From Nymphaea colorata (lineage: Eukaryota > Streptophyta > Magnoliopsida > Nymphaeales > Nymphaeaceae): a DNA stretch of 64,000 nucleotides. How positions within the stretch are numbered: position 1 is the first letter of the stretch; the number at the start of each line of letters is the position of its first letter. Location of the stretch: the NCBI RefSeq assembly GCF_008831285.2, contig NC_045139.1:16908354-16972353 (forward strand), read 5' to 3'. The notes under the pieces are model-generated. The model was not told where the DNA came from and ran no database searches. It was given only the letters and a program-made list of their open reading frames with translations. Below are positions 63,617 through 64,000 of this stretch, one piece after another. Made by a program: the position numbers and the translations under genes.

Positions 63617-63740
63617 GACTCACTACGGTTTCAGACACAGTACTTTCTCTTGCAAAGAAAGGAGGGAGGAGGGATAGAGAGGAAGTGTCTTGGCAGTGCA
63701 GGAACTCAGAGGATGTGGTTGAGACGTAAGCGCTCGTCCA

Positions 63741-63747
63741 ATTTATA
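63741..63747 (-). promoter_or_regulatory. TATA box of the GASA gene
   Basis: TATAAAT on the minus strand (context CTCTATAAATTGGAC), about 125 bp upstream of the GASA start codon, which fits a short leader. Confidence 0.65.
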
Positions 63748-63841
63748 GAGTTGGCGCTCGTACGAAGGCGAAGAGGAGACTCGAAAATAAGAAGCTTCTC
63801 GTGTACATACCTTTTGGCTAAGGCAGGGAGGAGAGAGAGCT

Positions 63842-64000
63842 ATGAGGAAGCCAGCTATGCTCAAGCTGGCCTACAAGGACGCGTTGCTTCAAAAGGAGGA
63901 GGACGAAAGGAAGGTGATTAGTTTAAGACAGACCTGCACCAGTTCTAAGCGGAAGGCCAACGAACCTACCGCCCCCTCTAAATCCCTCCCCACTAGACTT
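63842..64000 (+). other. Open frame running off the right edge, coding status unknown
   Basis: From an ATG at 63842 the frame stays open for 53 codons to the window end (MRKPAMLKLAYKDALLQKEE and on; basic and acidic residues throughout). No domain is recognisable. The ATG is about 95 bp upstream of the GASA TATA box on the opposite strand, so it could be the start of a divergent gene or chance. It cannot be judged without the next sequence. Confidence 0.2.

Noticed and set aside
1-64000. CRISPR arrays, operons, phage or bacterial features
   Set aside because: No regularly spaced repeats or prokaryotic gene organisation. The sequence is eukaryotic throughout.

Overview
This is nuclear DNA of a flowering plant. 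The genes have many short exons with GT..AG introns, AT-rich introns and intergenic space, GC-rich CpG-containing promoters, and worn plant transposons. Every recognisable product is a plant family: an auxin response factor with a miR167 site, a TIME FOR COFFEE-like protein, and a GASA/snakin peptide. I cannot name the species from sequence alone. Exon boundaries below were set by hand from splice consensus and reading phase. In all six genes the exons sum to a complete open frame.

Layout, left to right. 1-1983: GC-rich promoter and long leader of an ARF gene. 1984-13451 (+): ARF6/8-clade auxin response factor, nearest ARF8, 14 coding exons, 825 aa, with a miR167-complementary site in exon 13. 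16583-20697 (+): three-finger CCCH zinc-finger protein, 3 exons, 699 aa. 20698-28360: gene-poor stretch with microsatellites, a 487-bp hAT-like element with a perfect 8-bp target duplication, and a hAT MITE nested inside a PIF-like MITE. 28361-35682 (+): TATA box, long leader and a TIME FOR COFFEE-like nuclear protein of about 712 aa (about 750 aa if a last intron is spliced). 37088-45028 (-): 5'-methylthioadenosine nucleosidase (MTN), 8 exons, 256 aa. Its introns hold a hAT-like element and a PIF/Harbinger-like element carrying a broken histone H3 fragment. 47577-57862 (-): ataxin-2/CID-type poly(A)-binding-protein-interacting protein, 13 coding exons plus an untranslated first exon, 566 aa. 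57863-62933: gene-poor, with a decayed LINE reverse-transcriptase fragment and other repeats. 62934-63616 (-): GASA/snakin cysteine-rich secreted peptide, 4 exons, 109 aa.

The genes do not form an operon or an obvious pathway; they are ordinary neighbours on a plant chromosome. Loose links exist: auxin response (ARF), clock and stress regulation (TIC-like), methionine salvage tied to ethylene and polyamine synthesis (MTN), mRNA 3'-end control (CID, CCCH protein) and gibberellin-regulated growth (GASA). I found no previously undescribed multi-gene system. The most unusual items are the gene-fragment-carrying transposon in MTN, the nine upstream ORFs of the ARF gene (one ending in an ATGA overlap with the main start), the compact TIC-like protein, and the CID protein with no visible LsmAD domain.
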